From Gemmobacter sp. (lineage in GTDB: Bacteria > Pseudomonadota > Alphaproteobacteria > Rhodobacterales > Rhodobacteraceae), in assembly GCF_034676705.1 (NCBI RefSeq), contig NZ_JAUCBS010000013.1, positions 1,252,501-1,316,500 on the forward strand: a stretch of DNA of 64,000 nt, written 5' to 3'. How positions within the stretch are numbered: the first letter of the stretch is position 1; each line of letters starts with the position of its first letter. Position numbers and translations under genes: made by a program. This document shows positions 18,101 to 25,451 of the stretch, one piece after another. The notes beneath the pieces are model-generated. The model was not told where the DNA came from and searched no databases. It was given only the letters and a program-made list of their open reading frames with translations.

Positions 18101-19709
18101 CCCGCCGCACCACGACATCTATTCCATCGAAGACCTGGCGCAGCTGATCTACGACCTGAAGCAGATCAACCCGCGCTGCAAGGTGACGGTGAAACTGGTG
18201 TCGTCCTCGGGCGTGGGCACCATCGCGGCGGGTGTGGCTAAGGCCAAGGCTGACATCATCCTGGTGTCGGGCCACAATGGCGGCACCGGCGCATCGCCGG
18301 CCACCAGCATCAAATACGCTGGCCTGCCGTGGGAAATGGGCCTGACCGAGGCGCATCAGGTGCTGGCGATGAACAACCTGCGCGAGCGGGTGACGCTGCG
18401 CACCGACGGCGGGCTGCGCACCGGGCGCGACATCATCATCGCGGCGATGATGGGGGCCGAGGAATACGGCATCGGCACCGCCGCGCTGATCGCGATGGGC
18501 TGCATCATGGTGCGCCAGTGCCAGTCGAACACCTGCCCGGTCGGCGTCTGCACCCAGAACCAGGCGCTGCGCGACAAGTTCACCGGGACGGCTGACAAGG
18601 TGGTGAACCTGATCACCTTCTATGCGCAGGAGGTGCGCGAACTGCTGGCCTCCATCGGCGCGCGGTCGATCGACGAGATCATCGGCCGGGCCGATCTGCT
18701 GGCGCAGGTCAGCCGGGGGGCGGCGAACCTGGATGACCTGGACCTCAACCCGCTTCTGCTGACGGTGGATGGCGCGAACCGCATCACCTACGACCGGTCC
18801 AAGCCGCGCAATGCGGTGCCGGACACGCTGGATGCGGAAATCATCCGCGATGGCGCGCGCTTCTTTGAAGACGGCGAAAAGATGCAGCTGTCCTATGCCG
18901 TGCGCAACACGCTGCGCACCATCGGCACGCGGGCATCCAGCCACATCGTGCGCAAGTTCGGCATGCGCAACGATCTGCAACGCGACCACCTGACGGTGAA
19001 GCTGACCGGCAATGCCGGCCAGTCGCTGGGGGCCTTCGCGGTGCGGGGGCTGAAGATCGAGGTGCAGGGCGACGCCAACGACTATGTGGGCAAGGGCCTG
19101 TCGGGCGGCACCATCGTGGTGCGCCCGCCGATGGCCAGCCCGCTGGAGGCGTCGAAGAACACCATCATCGGCAATACCGTGCTGTATGGTGCGACCGACG
19201 GCTACCTGTTCGCCGCCGGCCGGGCAGGCGAGCGTTTCGCCGTGCGCAACTCTGGCGCGTCGGTGGTGATCGAGGGCTGCGGGTCGAACGGTTGCGAATA
19301 CATGACCGGCGGCGTCGCGGTGATCCTTGGGTCCATCGGCGCGAACTTCGGCGCCGGGATGACGGGGGGCATGGCCTATGTCCATGATCCCGACAGCACG
19401 GCCGAAGACTGGATCAACCCCGAAAGCCTGGTGACCTGCGCGGTGTCGCATCCGCACTGGGAAGCCCAGCTGAAAGGGCTGATCGCCCAGCATGTGGCCG
19501 AGACCGGCAGCCTGAAGGCCACGCGCATCCTGCAAAACTGGGAGGCCGAGCGGCGCAACTTCCTCCAGGTCTGCCCGCGCGAGATGCTGGTGCATCTGGC
19601 ACATCCCTTGTCGCAGGAACCCGAGGCGTGTGTGGATGCCCCCTGTTTGGCAAGCAATATCTTCGGATCGTCGGCGGGGTCTTCGATCGGACGTGTGTCA
19701 GGCCTCTGA
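15105..19709 (+). CDS. gltB: Glutamate synthase large subunit GltB, C-terminus altered by IS insertion
   Basis: This is the alpha subunit of glutamate synthase: it makes two glutamates from glutamine and 2-oxoglutarate. The N-terminal nucleophile is C34 (SSCGVG) after a propeptide. The amidotransferase block HQRYSTNTFPQW, the FMN synthase domain (VSGHNGGTGASP) and the 3Fe-4S cysteines CIMVRQCQSNTCPVGVC are all present, then the GXGXG-type C-terminal domain. After A1508 the frame runs into the IS110-type element, adding 26 foreign residues (CVDAPCLASN...). The ancestral end can still be read beyond both insertion sequences at 22380-22398, giving ...EASVPAE. Activity is probably retained because only five residues are lost. 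Confidence 0.95.
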   Translation: MTKYDEAWVVAEEAKRRWLDENGLYKEEDEKSSCGVGLVVAISGKPSRKVVQSGIDALKAIWHRGAVDADGKTGDGAGIHVQIPVRFFYDVIRRTGHEPDANKLIAVGQVFLPRTDFGAQERCRTIVETEVLRMGHYIYGWRHVPVDTSVLGDKANATRPEIEQILIRNEKGIPAEEFERELYIIRRRIEKAAMAAHIQGLYLCSLSCRSIIYKGMMLAEQVAVFYPDLMDDRFESSFAIYHQRYSTNTFPQWWLAQPFRMLAHNGEINTLKGNVNWMRSHEIRMAHGAFGDMAEDIKPIIPAATSDSGALDAVFEMMVRAGRSAPMAKTMLVPEAWSKSTVELPKPWQDMYAYCNAVMEPWDGPAALAMTDGRWVCGGLDRNGLRPMRYVITGDGLLIAGSEAGMVPVDETTVREKGALGPGQMIAVDMAEGKLYHDAAMKDKLAAALPFGDWVQKVTDLNAIMRDVPEKAVFSGADLRKRQIAAGYSIEELEQVLAAMAEDGKEMVASMGDDTPPAVLSKVYRPLSHYFRQNFSQVTNPPIDSLRESRVMSLKTRFGNLKNVLDESSAQTEILVLESPFIANAEFAEMLRQFGSSVMVIDCTFPAGAGQEALRLGLERIRAEAEDAVRSGAAHLVLTDEHQGGAKVAMPMILATSAVHSWLTRKGLRTFTSLNVRSAECIDAHYFAVLIGCGATTVNAYLAQDSIADRIDRGLIEGSLIDAMRRYRDAIDAGLLKIMAKMGISVISSYRGGLNFEAVGLSRAMVAEYFPGMHSRISGIGLHGIQDKAEDVHRKGWLGGQDVLPIGGFYKARRSGEKHAWEAQTMHLLQSACDRGSYDMWKQYSAAMRANPPIHLRDLLDIKPLGKPVAIEEVESITSIRKRFVTPGMSLGALSPEAHMTLNIAMNRIGAKSDSGEGGEDPAHQHPFPNGDNPCAKIKQVASGRFGVTAEYLNACEELEIKVAQGAKPGEGGQLPGMKVTDLIARLRHSTKGVTLISPPPHHDIYSIEDLAQLIYDLKQINPRCKVTVKLVSSSGVGTIAAGVAKAKADIILVSGHNGGTGASPATSIKYAGLPWEMGLTEAHQVLAMNNLRERVTLRTDGGLRTGRDIIIAAMMGAEEYGIGTAALIAMGCIMVRQCQSNTCPVGVCTQNQALRDKFTGTADKVVNLITFYAQEVRELLASIGARSIDEIIGRADLLAQVSRGAANLDDLDLNPLLLTVDGANRITYDRSKPRNAVPDTLDAEIIRDGARFFEDGEKMQLSYAVRNTLRTIGTRASSHIVRKFGMRNDLQRDHLTVKLTGNAGQSLGAFAVRGLKIEVQGDANDYVGKGLSGGTIVVRPPMASPLEASKNTIIGNTVLYGATDGYLFAAGRAGERFAVRNSGASVVIEGCGSNGCEYMTGGVAVILGSIGANFGAGMTGGMAYVHDPDSTAEDWINPESLVTCAVSHPHWEAQLKGLIAQHVAETGSLKATRILQNWEAERRNFLQVCPREMLVHLAHPLSQEPEACVDAPCLASNIFGSSAGSSIGRVSGL

Positions 19710-19906
19710 GCGTGGCCTTCCATGACGCCACGGGCCGGTATGCTGTTCGGAAGGCTGGGTTCACATCGGTTCAGAGAGCTGCAAGCGCTCGAGCCCCGGG
19801 ACTGAATCTCCCGCCTTGAACTTCGAAGTCCGTGTCGCCTACTCCTCGTCGATCGCTCACCCCGGCCTTGCGGCCATGCCGTGTCCTTCCCTTGCGCGGG
19901 CTCGGA
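19644..19906 (-). ncRNA. Candidate bridge RNA region of the IS1111-type element
   Basis: IS110-family elements encode a structured bridge RNA that pairs with target and donor DNA. In the IS1111 subgroup it lies 3' of the recombinase gene. Here the only sizeable noncoding part of the element (about 260 bases) is in that position. I see no open frame with support in it. Exact RNA ends cannot be given from reading alone. Confidence 0.45.
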
Positions 19907-20923
19907 TCACACCATCCGGTAATTCTCCTGTTTCGTTGTCAGGGCCCAGATCATACGAGCCATCTTGTTCGCCAGCGCGACGGCCGCGACCATCCTGGGC
20001 TTGCGCGCCACCAGCGCGGCCAGCCAGCGGTTCGCACTGCCGCCCTTGCGAACCACCCAGCGGATCACGCTCATGGCGCCGACGATCAGCAGGCGGCGGA
20101 TGTCGGTCTGGCCCATCTTGCTGACCGAACCCAGCTTGGTCTTGCCGCCCGTCGACCTCTGCCTGGGCACCAGGCCAAGCCACGCGGCGAAGTTGCGTCC
20201 GCTGTCGAACGTATCGAGGTCAGGTGCGAACGCCGCGACGGCTCCTGCGGTGACGGGGCCGATCCCGGGGATAGTGCAAAGCCGACGCAGCTGCGCATCG
20301 GTCTTCGAGGCCGCCTCGAGTTCGTCCGCCAGTTGTTCGATCACCTCAGTGAGCTGCGCGATTTGGTCGAGGTAAATCGTGCCCATCTCCCGAACCGGGC
20401 TTGGCAGGTCCGTGGCCTCGTCTTCCAGCGCGGTCTCCAGCACCTTCAGGCTCGCCGGTCCCTTCGGCGCCACGAGTCCGAACTCCGCCAGATGTCCCCG
20501 AAGCGCGTTGATGAGTTGCGTGCGTTGCCGGACCAGACATTGATGCGTCCGGAATGCGACCGCGCGCCCCTGGGTCTCTGCGCTCTTGACTGCCACGAAG
20601 CGCATGGTCGGGCGCAAGGCCGCTTCCGCGATGGCCTCCGCGTCCGCCTTGTCGTTCTTCTGACGCTTCACAAACGGCTTCACATAGGCCGCCGGGACAA
20701 GCCGAACCTCGTGGCCGTGCCGTTGTGCCACCCGGCCCCAGTGATGCGAAGTGGCGCAGGCCTCCATCGCAACGATGCACGCGGGCTGGTCGGCGAGAAG
20801 CGTCGCCAGACGCGTCCGCGACAAACTTCGGTTGTATAGAACCGTCCCCTCCGGCCCGACAGCGCAGACCTGGAAGCTACCCTTCGCAAGATCTATCGCC
20901 AGCATGCTGATATTTGTCGTCAT
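19907..20923 (-). CDS. IS110 family transposase (DEDD recombinase)
   Basis: This 338-residue recombinase has the N-terminal RuvC-like acidic set: D in MLAIDLAKGSF, E in IVAMEACATS and the pair in KNDKADAEAIAEA. The C-terminal transposase_20 region has PGIGPVTAGAVAAF, ARNFAAWLGLVPRQ-like RNFAAWLGLVPRQRSTGGK and the serine-bearing SVSKMGQTDIRRLL. The gene is complete and reads into the long noncoding end of the element. With the other features it assigns the element to the IS1111 subgroup. Only 70 bases separate its start from the element end. Confidence 0.95.
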   Translation of the reverse strand: MTTNISMLAIDLAKGSFQVCAVGPEGTVLYNRSLSRTRLATLLADQPACIVAMEACATSHHWGRVAQRHGHEVRLVPAAYVKPFVKRQKNDKADAEAIAEAALRPTMRFVAVKSAETQGRAVAFRTHQCLVRQRTQLINALRGHLAEFGLVAPKGPASLKVLETALEDEATDLPSPVREMGTIYLDQIAQLTEVIEQLADELEAASKTDAQLRRLCTIPGIGPVTAGAVAAFAPDLDTFDSGRNFAAWLGLVPRQRSTGGKTKLGSVSKMGQTDIRRLLIVGAMSVIRWVVRKGGSANRWLAALVARKPRMVAAVALANKMARMIWALTTKQENYRMV

Positions 20924-20990
20924 CGGTGCGCCCTCCGTTCGGTTCCAATCGAACCATCATGGCATATGAGATGCCGTTGGTGGGGGCATC

Positions 20991-20999
20991 CACCGCATC
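20991..20999. repeat. Left copy of 9-base target-site duplication of the IS256 element
   Basis: CACCGCATC abuts the left inverted repeat; an identical copy abuts the right one at 22374-22382. IS256-family elements make 8-9 base duplications. Confidence 0.9.
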
Positions 21000-22373
21000 G
21001 ATAGTGCCCCACGGCGTGGTGTAGGAGGCCGCAGGCGACGCTGATGGCGACGCTGGCGGTCACCGTCGATCTTCGGAAAGGTTTGGGTTGCGACACCTGA
21101 AACCTGAGACGGAGATGACGATGACCGACGACAGAATGGCGCTGATCGAGCTGGTTGAGAAGCAGGCCGATGGCGACCTCGTGCGCGAGATGCTGGCCTT
21201 TGCGGCCGAGCGGATCATGGAAGCAGAGATCGAGGCGCGGACGGGCGCGGCCAAAGGTGCGCGCTCGCCGATGCGGGAAGCCCAGCGAAACGGATACCGC
21301 GACCGGGACTGGGACACGCGCGCTGGCCGCATCTCGCTGGAGATCCCGAAGCTGCGGAAGGGAAGCTACTTCCCCAGCTTCCTCGAGCCACGCCGCACGG
21401 CGGAGAAAGCCTTGGTTGCTGTGATCCAGGAAGCCTACGTCCACGGCATCTCGACGCGGTCCGTCGATGATCTGGTCAAAGCCATGGGCGCTGGTGGCAT
21501 GTCGAAGAGCCAGGTCAGCCGGCTGTGCATGGAGATCGATGAGCGGGTGGACGCCTTCCTGGCCCGCCCCCTGGAAGGTGCGTGGCCCTATCTCTGGCTC
21601 GACGCCACCTACCTCAAGGTCAGGGAGGGCGGGCGCATCATCAGCAAGGCGGTGATACTCGCCGTGGCCGTGAACGAGGACGGCAAGCGCGAGGTGCTGG
21701 GCGTCGCCACCGGTCCGTCCGAGGCGGAGACCTTCTGGACCGACTTCCTGCGCAGTCTTGCGGACCGGGGCCTGCGCGGCGTGAAGCTGGTGATCGCAGA
21801 CGACCACAAGGGCCTGCGGGCCGCGGCGCGCCGGGTCTTCAACGCCACCCACCAGAGATGCCGCATTCACTGGATGCGCAACGTCCTGGCTTACGCTCCG
21901 GCAAAGCAGCGCACCGCGGTGGCGGCGATGCTGAAGACGATCTTTGCCCAGGAGAGCAAGGCCGACGCCGAGGCACAGTGGAATGTCGTGGCCGACGCCC
22001 TGCGGGAAAAGCAGCCCAAACTCGGTGCCCTGATGGACGCCTCCTGCGACGATGTCCTCGCTTACATGTCGTTTCCCCGCGAGCACTGGACCCAGATCGC
22101 CTCCACCAACCCGCTGGAACGTGTGAACCGCGAGGTGAAACGGCGAGCCGATGTCATAGGGATCTTCCCGAACGATGCTGCCATCGTCCGCCTCGTCGGC
22201 GCGCTGATGCTCGAGACCAACGACGAGTGGGCCGTCGCGCGGCGATACATGAGCCTTGAAACGCTCGCCCGCGTCACCGACAATCCCAACGTCAGGCTGC
22301 CTGCCGTGGCTACCTGACAGACCAGGACCTCTCAGAAGGTCGGCGCTCCTACACCACGCCGTGGGGCACTATC
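21000..22373 (+). mobile_element. IS256 family insertion sequence, complete
   Basis: Two perfect 28-base terminal inverted repeats (21000-21027, starting GATAGTGCCCC, and 22346-22373) enclose a single intact transposase gene. The element is flanked by a perfect 9-base duplication. The target was the junction between the IS110-type element and the gltB end, so this insertion is the later of the two. Intact ends, duplication and gene point to a recent event. Confidence 0.96.
21121..22317 (+). CDS. IS256 family transposase
   Basis: This 398-residue mutator-type transposase has the DDE residues in their usual setting: D in YLWLDATYLK, D in VIADDHKGLR, and E in STNPLERVNREVKRR, with the C/H pair HQRCRIHWMRN between. 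The N-terminal region contains GYRDRDWDTRAGRISLEIPK, typical of the family. The ATG at 21121 is preferred over 21115 because GGAG is then at a workable distance. The gene is undamaged. Confidence 0.95.
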   Translation: MTDDRMALIELVEKQADGDLVREMLAFAAERIMEAEIEARTGAAKGARSPMREAQRNGYRDRDWDTRAGRISLEIPKLRKGSYFPSFLEPRRTAEKALVAVIQEAYVHGISTRSVDDLVKAMGAGGMSKSQVSRLCMEIDERVDAFLARPLEGAWPYLWLDATYLKVREGGRIISKAVILAVAVNEDGKREVLGVATGPSEAETFWTDFLRSLADRGLRGVKLVIADDHKGLRAAARRVFNATHQRCRIHWMRNVLAYAPAKQRTAVAAMLKTIFAQESKADAEAQWNVVADALREKQPKLGALMDASCDDVLAYMSFPREHWTQIASTNPLERVNREVKRRADVIGIFPNDAAIVRLVGALMLETNDEWAVARRYMSLETLARVTDNPNVRLPAVAT

Positions 22374-22382
22374 CACCGCATC
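22374..22382. repeat. Right copy of IS256 target-site duplication
   Basis: CACCGCATC, identical to 20991-20999. The last part of this copy belongs to the old gltB sequence, whose stop TAG is at 22396-22398. Confidence 0.9.
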
Positions 22383-22398
22383 AGTTCCGGCCGAATAG
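22380..22398 (+). pseudogene. gltB: Severed 3' end of gltB
   Basis: Joined to the gltB frame at 19627, these bases read A-S-V-P-A-E-stop, a natural end for an alphaproteobacterial GltB. They are now separated from the gene by about 2.75 kb of insertion sequences. The rest of 22399-22638 holds no gene: a GC-rich inverted stretch and one post-stop element (22499-22531) are all I see. Confidence 0.75.
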
Positions 22399-22498
22399 GA
22401 CAGGACGTGCGGGGGCCCTTCGGGGCCCCCTTTCGTTCGGGCGCCTGGGGGGCGCTGCCCCCCTGCCGGCTGTGGTGCCGGTTGACAGGGCGGTCCTG

Positions 22499-22531
22499 CC
22501 CCCCGGGATATTGGGGTCAGAGCGAAAGGGG
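22499..22531 (-). repeat. Dispersed post-stop element, copy 5
   Basis: On the minus strand, CCCCTTTCGCTCTGACCC then CAATATCCCGGGGGG. It lies in the gap between the old gltB end and the small secreted protein gene, with no minus-strand gene next to it. Confidence 0.75.
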
Positions 22532-22638
22532 TTTCGGATTTCGCCACAATTGCGCCCCATTGTTGCCGCATTTCGGGGTGTCGCGCGGCGGCGCGGCTGG
22601 GTAGCCTTGGCCCGGGTGATGCTGTCGGGGGCGGGTGA

Positions 22639-22977
22639 ATGGTGCGCGGTTTGTTGCTGGTTGCAGGGGTTGCGGTCGGGGTGCCGGGCGGCGCGCAGCC
22701 CGTCTGGGCGTCGGCCTGCGGCGGGTTGGAGCGCGGGCAGATCGTGCGGTCGGCCCGGGCGGTGAAGGCGGGCAGCGGCACGGATCGGCGGCAGTTCTGG
22801 CGCGGGCATTACCGGGTGGTGACGGTGCTGGCCGGCGGGCAGTTCCAGGGGCAGCCGCTGTTCCGCCGCGACGATGCCACCGGGGCGATCGACCGCAGCG
22901 CCTTTGCCCCGTTTCCCGGCGAAGCGGCCCATGGGCCTGCCGGGGCGCTGCTGTGCCAGGCCTTCGTGCGGGACTAG
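22639..22977 (+). CDS. Small putative secreted protein
   Basis: This 112-residue protein has a hydrophobic N-terminus (MVRGLLLVAGVAVGVPG, possible cleavage after PVWASA) and two cysteines in the mature part (one near its start, one near the end, LLCQAFVRD), which could form a disulfide. The ATG follows a G-rich ribosome site. I do not recognise the family. It converges with the glycosyltransferase-sulfotransferase gene; the two stops are one base apart. Confidence 0.6.
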   Translation: MVRGLLLVAGVAVGVPGGAQPVWASACGGLERGQIVRSARAVKAGSGTDRRQFWRGHYRVVTVLAGGQFQGQPLFRRDDATGAIDRSAFAPFPGEAAHGPAGALLCQAFVRD

Positions 22978-22978
22978 G

Positions 22979-25225
22979 CTAGCGGCGGATCAGCCCGACC
23001 CGTTGCAGCGCATGGCGCGCCCAAGGGCGCAGCCGCAGGCGCAGCACCAGCCCGTCGGGCCGGGGGCGGTGTCCGGGCAGGGCGGGCGCGGGTTCGGGTT
23101 CCGCGCGTGGCGGCTGGGCGGACGTCGCATCGTATTCGGCCTGCAACCGGGCCTGGCGCAGGCGGTCCAGCACGTCGGCGGGCAGGGGGCCGGGGGGGTG
23201 CCAGGGGGTGCTGGCCAGCCGGTCTGCCACGGCGGCAAGATCGGTGGCATAGCCGCGCGCGGCGGCCCAATCGGCCGAGCGGTCGGTGAACTGCTGTACC
23301 AGGGCCAGCCTGTCGCCTGGCGGCAGGAAGGATTGCCGGTCGCTGCCCGGGGCGCCGGCGGCGAAAAAGCTGCGCAGGCTGCGCTGGCGCAGGCCTTCGG
23401 CGGCGATCAGGGCATTCACCGTCATGGCGGCCTGGATCTGCGCCCGGTCGGGGCCGGGATAGGCGCGGGCCATGGCCTGGGGCGGCAGGGGGATGTCGTC
23501 CAGCGGCAGGCCGGCGGTGCGGCCGAAATCCAGCCAGTGGCTGCCGCGCCGGGCGGCGGCATCGTGATCCAGCAGGCGGACGGGCTGGCCGGCAAAGGCC
23601 TCGAACGGGGCGAACAGGGCGGGCAGGTCGGTCAGGCTGGTGGCGTGATCGACCAGAAATTCCGGCAGGGTCCGGGCGCCGGCGCGCAGGCCGTTGCAGA
23701 CCTGTTCGGCCCAATAGGCCTCGGCCCAGGTGTCGGGGCTGCGGACAAAGGCGACCACGACCACCTCGGACGCGCCGGACAGGCGCAGGAACAGCCGGTC
23801 CAGCAGGGCATCGCGGTCGGGGTCGGTGGGCAGCGACATGTTTTCGCAGCTGATCAGCACGGTGTCGCAGCGGCTGGCCGCCACCTCGCGCCGCAGCGCG
23901 GTCCATGACCCCTCGTCGCCGGACCGCAGCGCGGCCAGCAGGCCCTGATGGCCGGGAAAGCCATCGGGGCGGATGGGGCGGAAATCGCTGTCGGGCAGGC
24001 CGGCCATCGGCAGCAGCACGCTGTGCCGGGCCAGGTCGGTGCGGTGGGCGAACAGCTGGCGTTGCAGCCAGGTGCTGGCGGTCTTGTGCAGGCCCAGGTG
24101 CAGCACCAGCCGCCGGCCATCCAGCACGCCGCCCTTGCCGGTCAGGCGCCGGGGGCGCGGGGCGGGGAGCTGCCGGCTGCGCAGGATGTCCTGCGCCTCG
24201 GCCATGTCGGCGGCGCGCAGGGCCTTGTGCAGGGCAAAGAAATCGCTGCGCCCGATCACGCCATGGCGGGTGGGCTGGCCGACACGGCTGATCTTGCGGA
24301 TCACCGGATCGTCAAAGATCTGCTGCCCCAGCCGGTCGTCGCCCAGCAGGGCTGCGGTGCGCGCGACCAATGCGTCGGTTTCGGCCGTCGGCTCGTTGGT
24401 CGCCAGGCGGATCAGATCCATGTCCCAGATCAGCCGGGCCACCGTGTTGAACAGCTCGCGCTTGAGGAACCGCGGCGGAATGCCCGGCTGGTCGGCATGG
24501 GCGCGCATCACCGCCAGGCATTTTTCCAGCAGCTGCACCTGAAGCCGCAGGATCGCCGCATCGGGCGGCGTGACCGAGATGGACCCCGCGCGCCGCCGCC
24601 AGCAGCGCACCGGGCGGCCCAGCGTGGCGATGCTGGCGGCGCGGGTCACGGTTTCCAGCACGAACAGGCGGTCTTCGAACTTCACCTGCTCCTCGTCGAA
24701 GCGCAGGGCATGGCCGGTCAGGAAATCGCGCCGATAGAGGCTGGACCAGGACGAGGTGATGAACTGCGCCGCCTCCAGCCCCGGCAATCCGGCCCCCTGA
24801 TGCAGGCGGGAAAACAGCGCCGCATCGCGCGGCAGCAGTTTCAGCGCCGGGGTGCCGGGGTGGCTGATGCAGGCATTGGCATGGGTGATGTCGGCGCCCG
24901 AGGTTTCGGCCAGCGCCAGTTGCGCCGCCAGACCATCGGTCAGGTAGTAATCATCGGAATCCAGAAACCCGATCAGCCGGCCGCTGGCCGCCGCCATGCC
25001 GGTGTTGCGTGCCGCCGACAGGCCGCGGTTGACCGGATGGTGCAAGATGCGCGGGGCGCCGGGCAGGCCCAGCCCCTCCAGCCAGCCGGGGGCGAAACGG
25101 TCGGGGTTGTCGTTGACGATCAGGATTTCCGTATCGCCGATGCCTTGCGACACGATGGATTGCACCGCCATCTGGATGAAGGCGGTTTCGTCATAGAACG
25201 GCAGGATGACGGAAAGCCGGGTCAC
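22979..25225 (-). CDS. Fused family 2 glycosyltransferase and sulfotransferase-like protein
   Basis: The N-terminal 230 residues are a GT-A glycosyltransferase: LSVILPFYDE at the start, ILIVNDNPDRF, NRGLSAARNTG, and the metal/sugar-binding FLDSDDYY (87-94). From about residue 370 a second domain begins with RRLVLHLGLHKTASTWLQ (377-388 being LGLHKTASTWLQ), the phosphate-binding loop of PAPS-dependent sulfotransferases. The 748-residue product could transfer a sugar and a sulfate in polysaccharide or glycan modification at the cytoplasmic face. The GTG start at 25225 is followed directly by the GT motif. A small membrane ORF lies 17 bases upstream. Confidence 0.85.
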   Translation of the reverse strand: MTRLSVILPFYDETAFIQMAVQSIVSQGIGDTEILIVNDNPDRFAPGWLEGLGLPGAPRILHHPVNRGLSAARNTGMAAASGRLIGFLDSDDYYLTDGLAAQLALAETSGADITHANACISHPGTPALKLLPRDAALFSRLHQGAGLPGLEAAQFITSSWSSLYRRDFLTGHALRFDEEQVKFEDRLFVLETVTRAASIATLGRPVRCWRRRAGSISVTPPDAAILRLQVQLLEKCLAVMRAHADQPGIPPRFLKRELFNTVARLIWDMDLIRLATNEPTAETDALVARTAALLGDDRLGQQIFDDPVIRKISRVGQPTRHGVIGRSDFFALHKALRAADMAEAQDILRSRQLPAPRPRRLTGKGGVLDGRRLVLHLGLHKTASTWLQRQLFAHRTDLARHSVLLPMAGLPDSDFRPIRPDGFPGHQGLLAALRSGDEGSWTALRREVAASRCDTVLISCENMSLPTDPDRDALLDRLFLRLSGASEVVVVAFVRSPDTWAEAYWAEQVCNGLRAGARTLPEFLVDHATSLTDLPALFAPFEAFAGQPVRLLDHDAAARRGSHWLDFGRTAGLPLDDIPLPPQAMARAYPGPDRAQIQAAMTVNALIAAEGLRQRSLRSFFAAGAPGSDRQSFLPPGDRLALVQQFTDRSADWAAARGYATDLAAVADRLASTPWHPPGPLPADVLDRLRQARLQAEYDATSAQPPRAEPEPAPALPGHRPRPDGLVLRLRLRPWARHALQRVGLIRR

Positions 25226-25242
25226 GCGCCGGGCGGCCTTGA

Positions 25243-25347
25243 TCAGAGGCTTTCGCCGCCGCCGTTATCTTCCTCGGTATCGTCGCCGGAAACGACGACG
25301 GCGCTGGCAACCAACCCGACGATGACCAGCAGCAGAAACCAACTCAT
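25243..25347 (-). CDS. Possible 34-residue membrane miniprotein
   Basis: An ATG-started ORF encodes one hydrophobic helix (MSWFLLLVIVGLVASAVVVS) followed by an acidic, glycine-rich tail (GDDTEEDNGGGESL). The shape is typical of small bacterial membrane proteins. It stands 17 bases ahead of the glycosyltransferase-sulfotransferase gene on the same strand. It is below usual gene-calling size, and the ribosome site is weak. Function unknown. Confidence 0.5.
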   Translation of the reverse strand: MSWFLLLVIVGLVASAVVVSGDDTEEDNGGGESL

Positions 25348-25451
25348 TGCAATACCCCGAATCCACACAGGTTTAGTCTAATCGCAGGCATCCGCCGCGG
25401 GAAGCCGTCTTGCCGCAACAGGATGTTTCTTTCTGCGGTGCAGTCCGCCGG

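Larger units (their letters stand above)
19628..20994 (-). mobile_element. IS110/IS1111-type insertion sequence in the gltB 3' end
   Basis: The element carries one recombinase gene on the minus strand. Subterminal inverted repeats GTGGATGCCCCC (19632-19643) and GGGGGCATCCAC (20982-20993) lie close to each end. A GC dinucleotide sits at both junctions (19626-19627 and 20995-20996), as expected for the core in this family, and removing the element restores a sensible gltB end. The long noncoding part lies downstream of the recombinase gene, the arrangement of the IS1111 subgroup. Confidence 0.88.

Noticed and set aside
14937..19604. 1555-residue open frame on the minus strand over gltB
   Set aside because: Shadow of gltB. 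Codon composition (His, Gln, Gly, Arg) is that of antisense frames in GC-rich DNA.
19628..22398. Possible integrative element or genomic island next to gltB
   Set aside because: Only two insertion sequences are present, with defined ends and no cargo genes.
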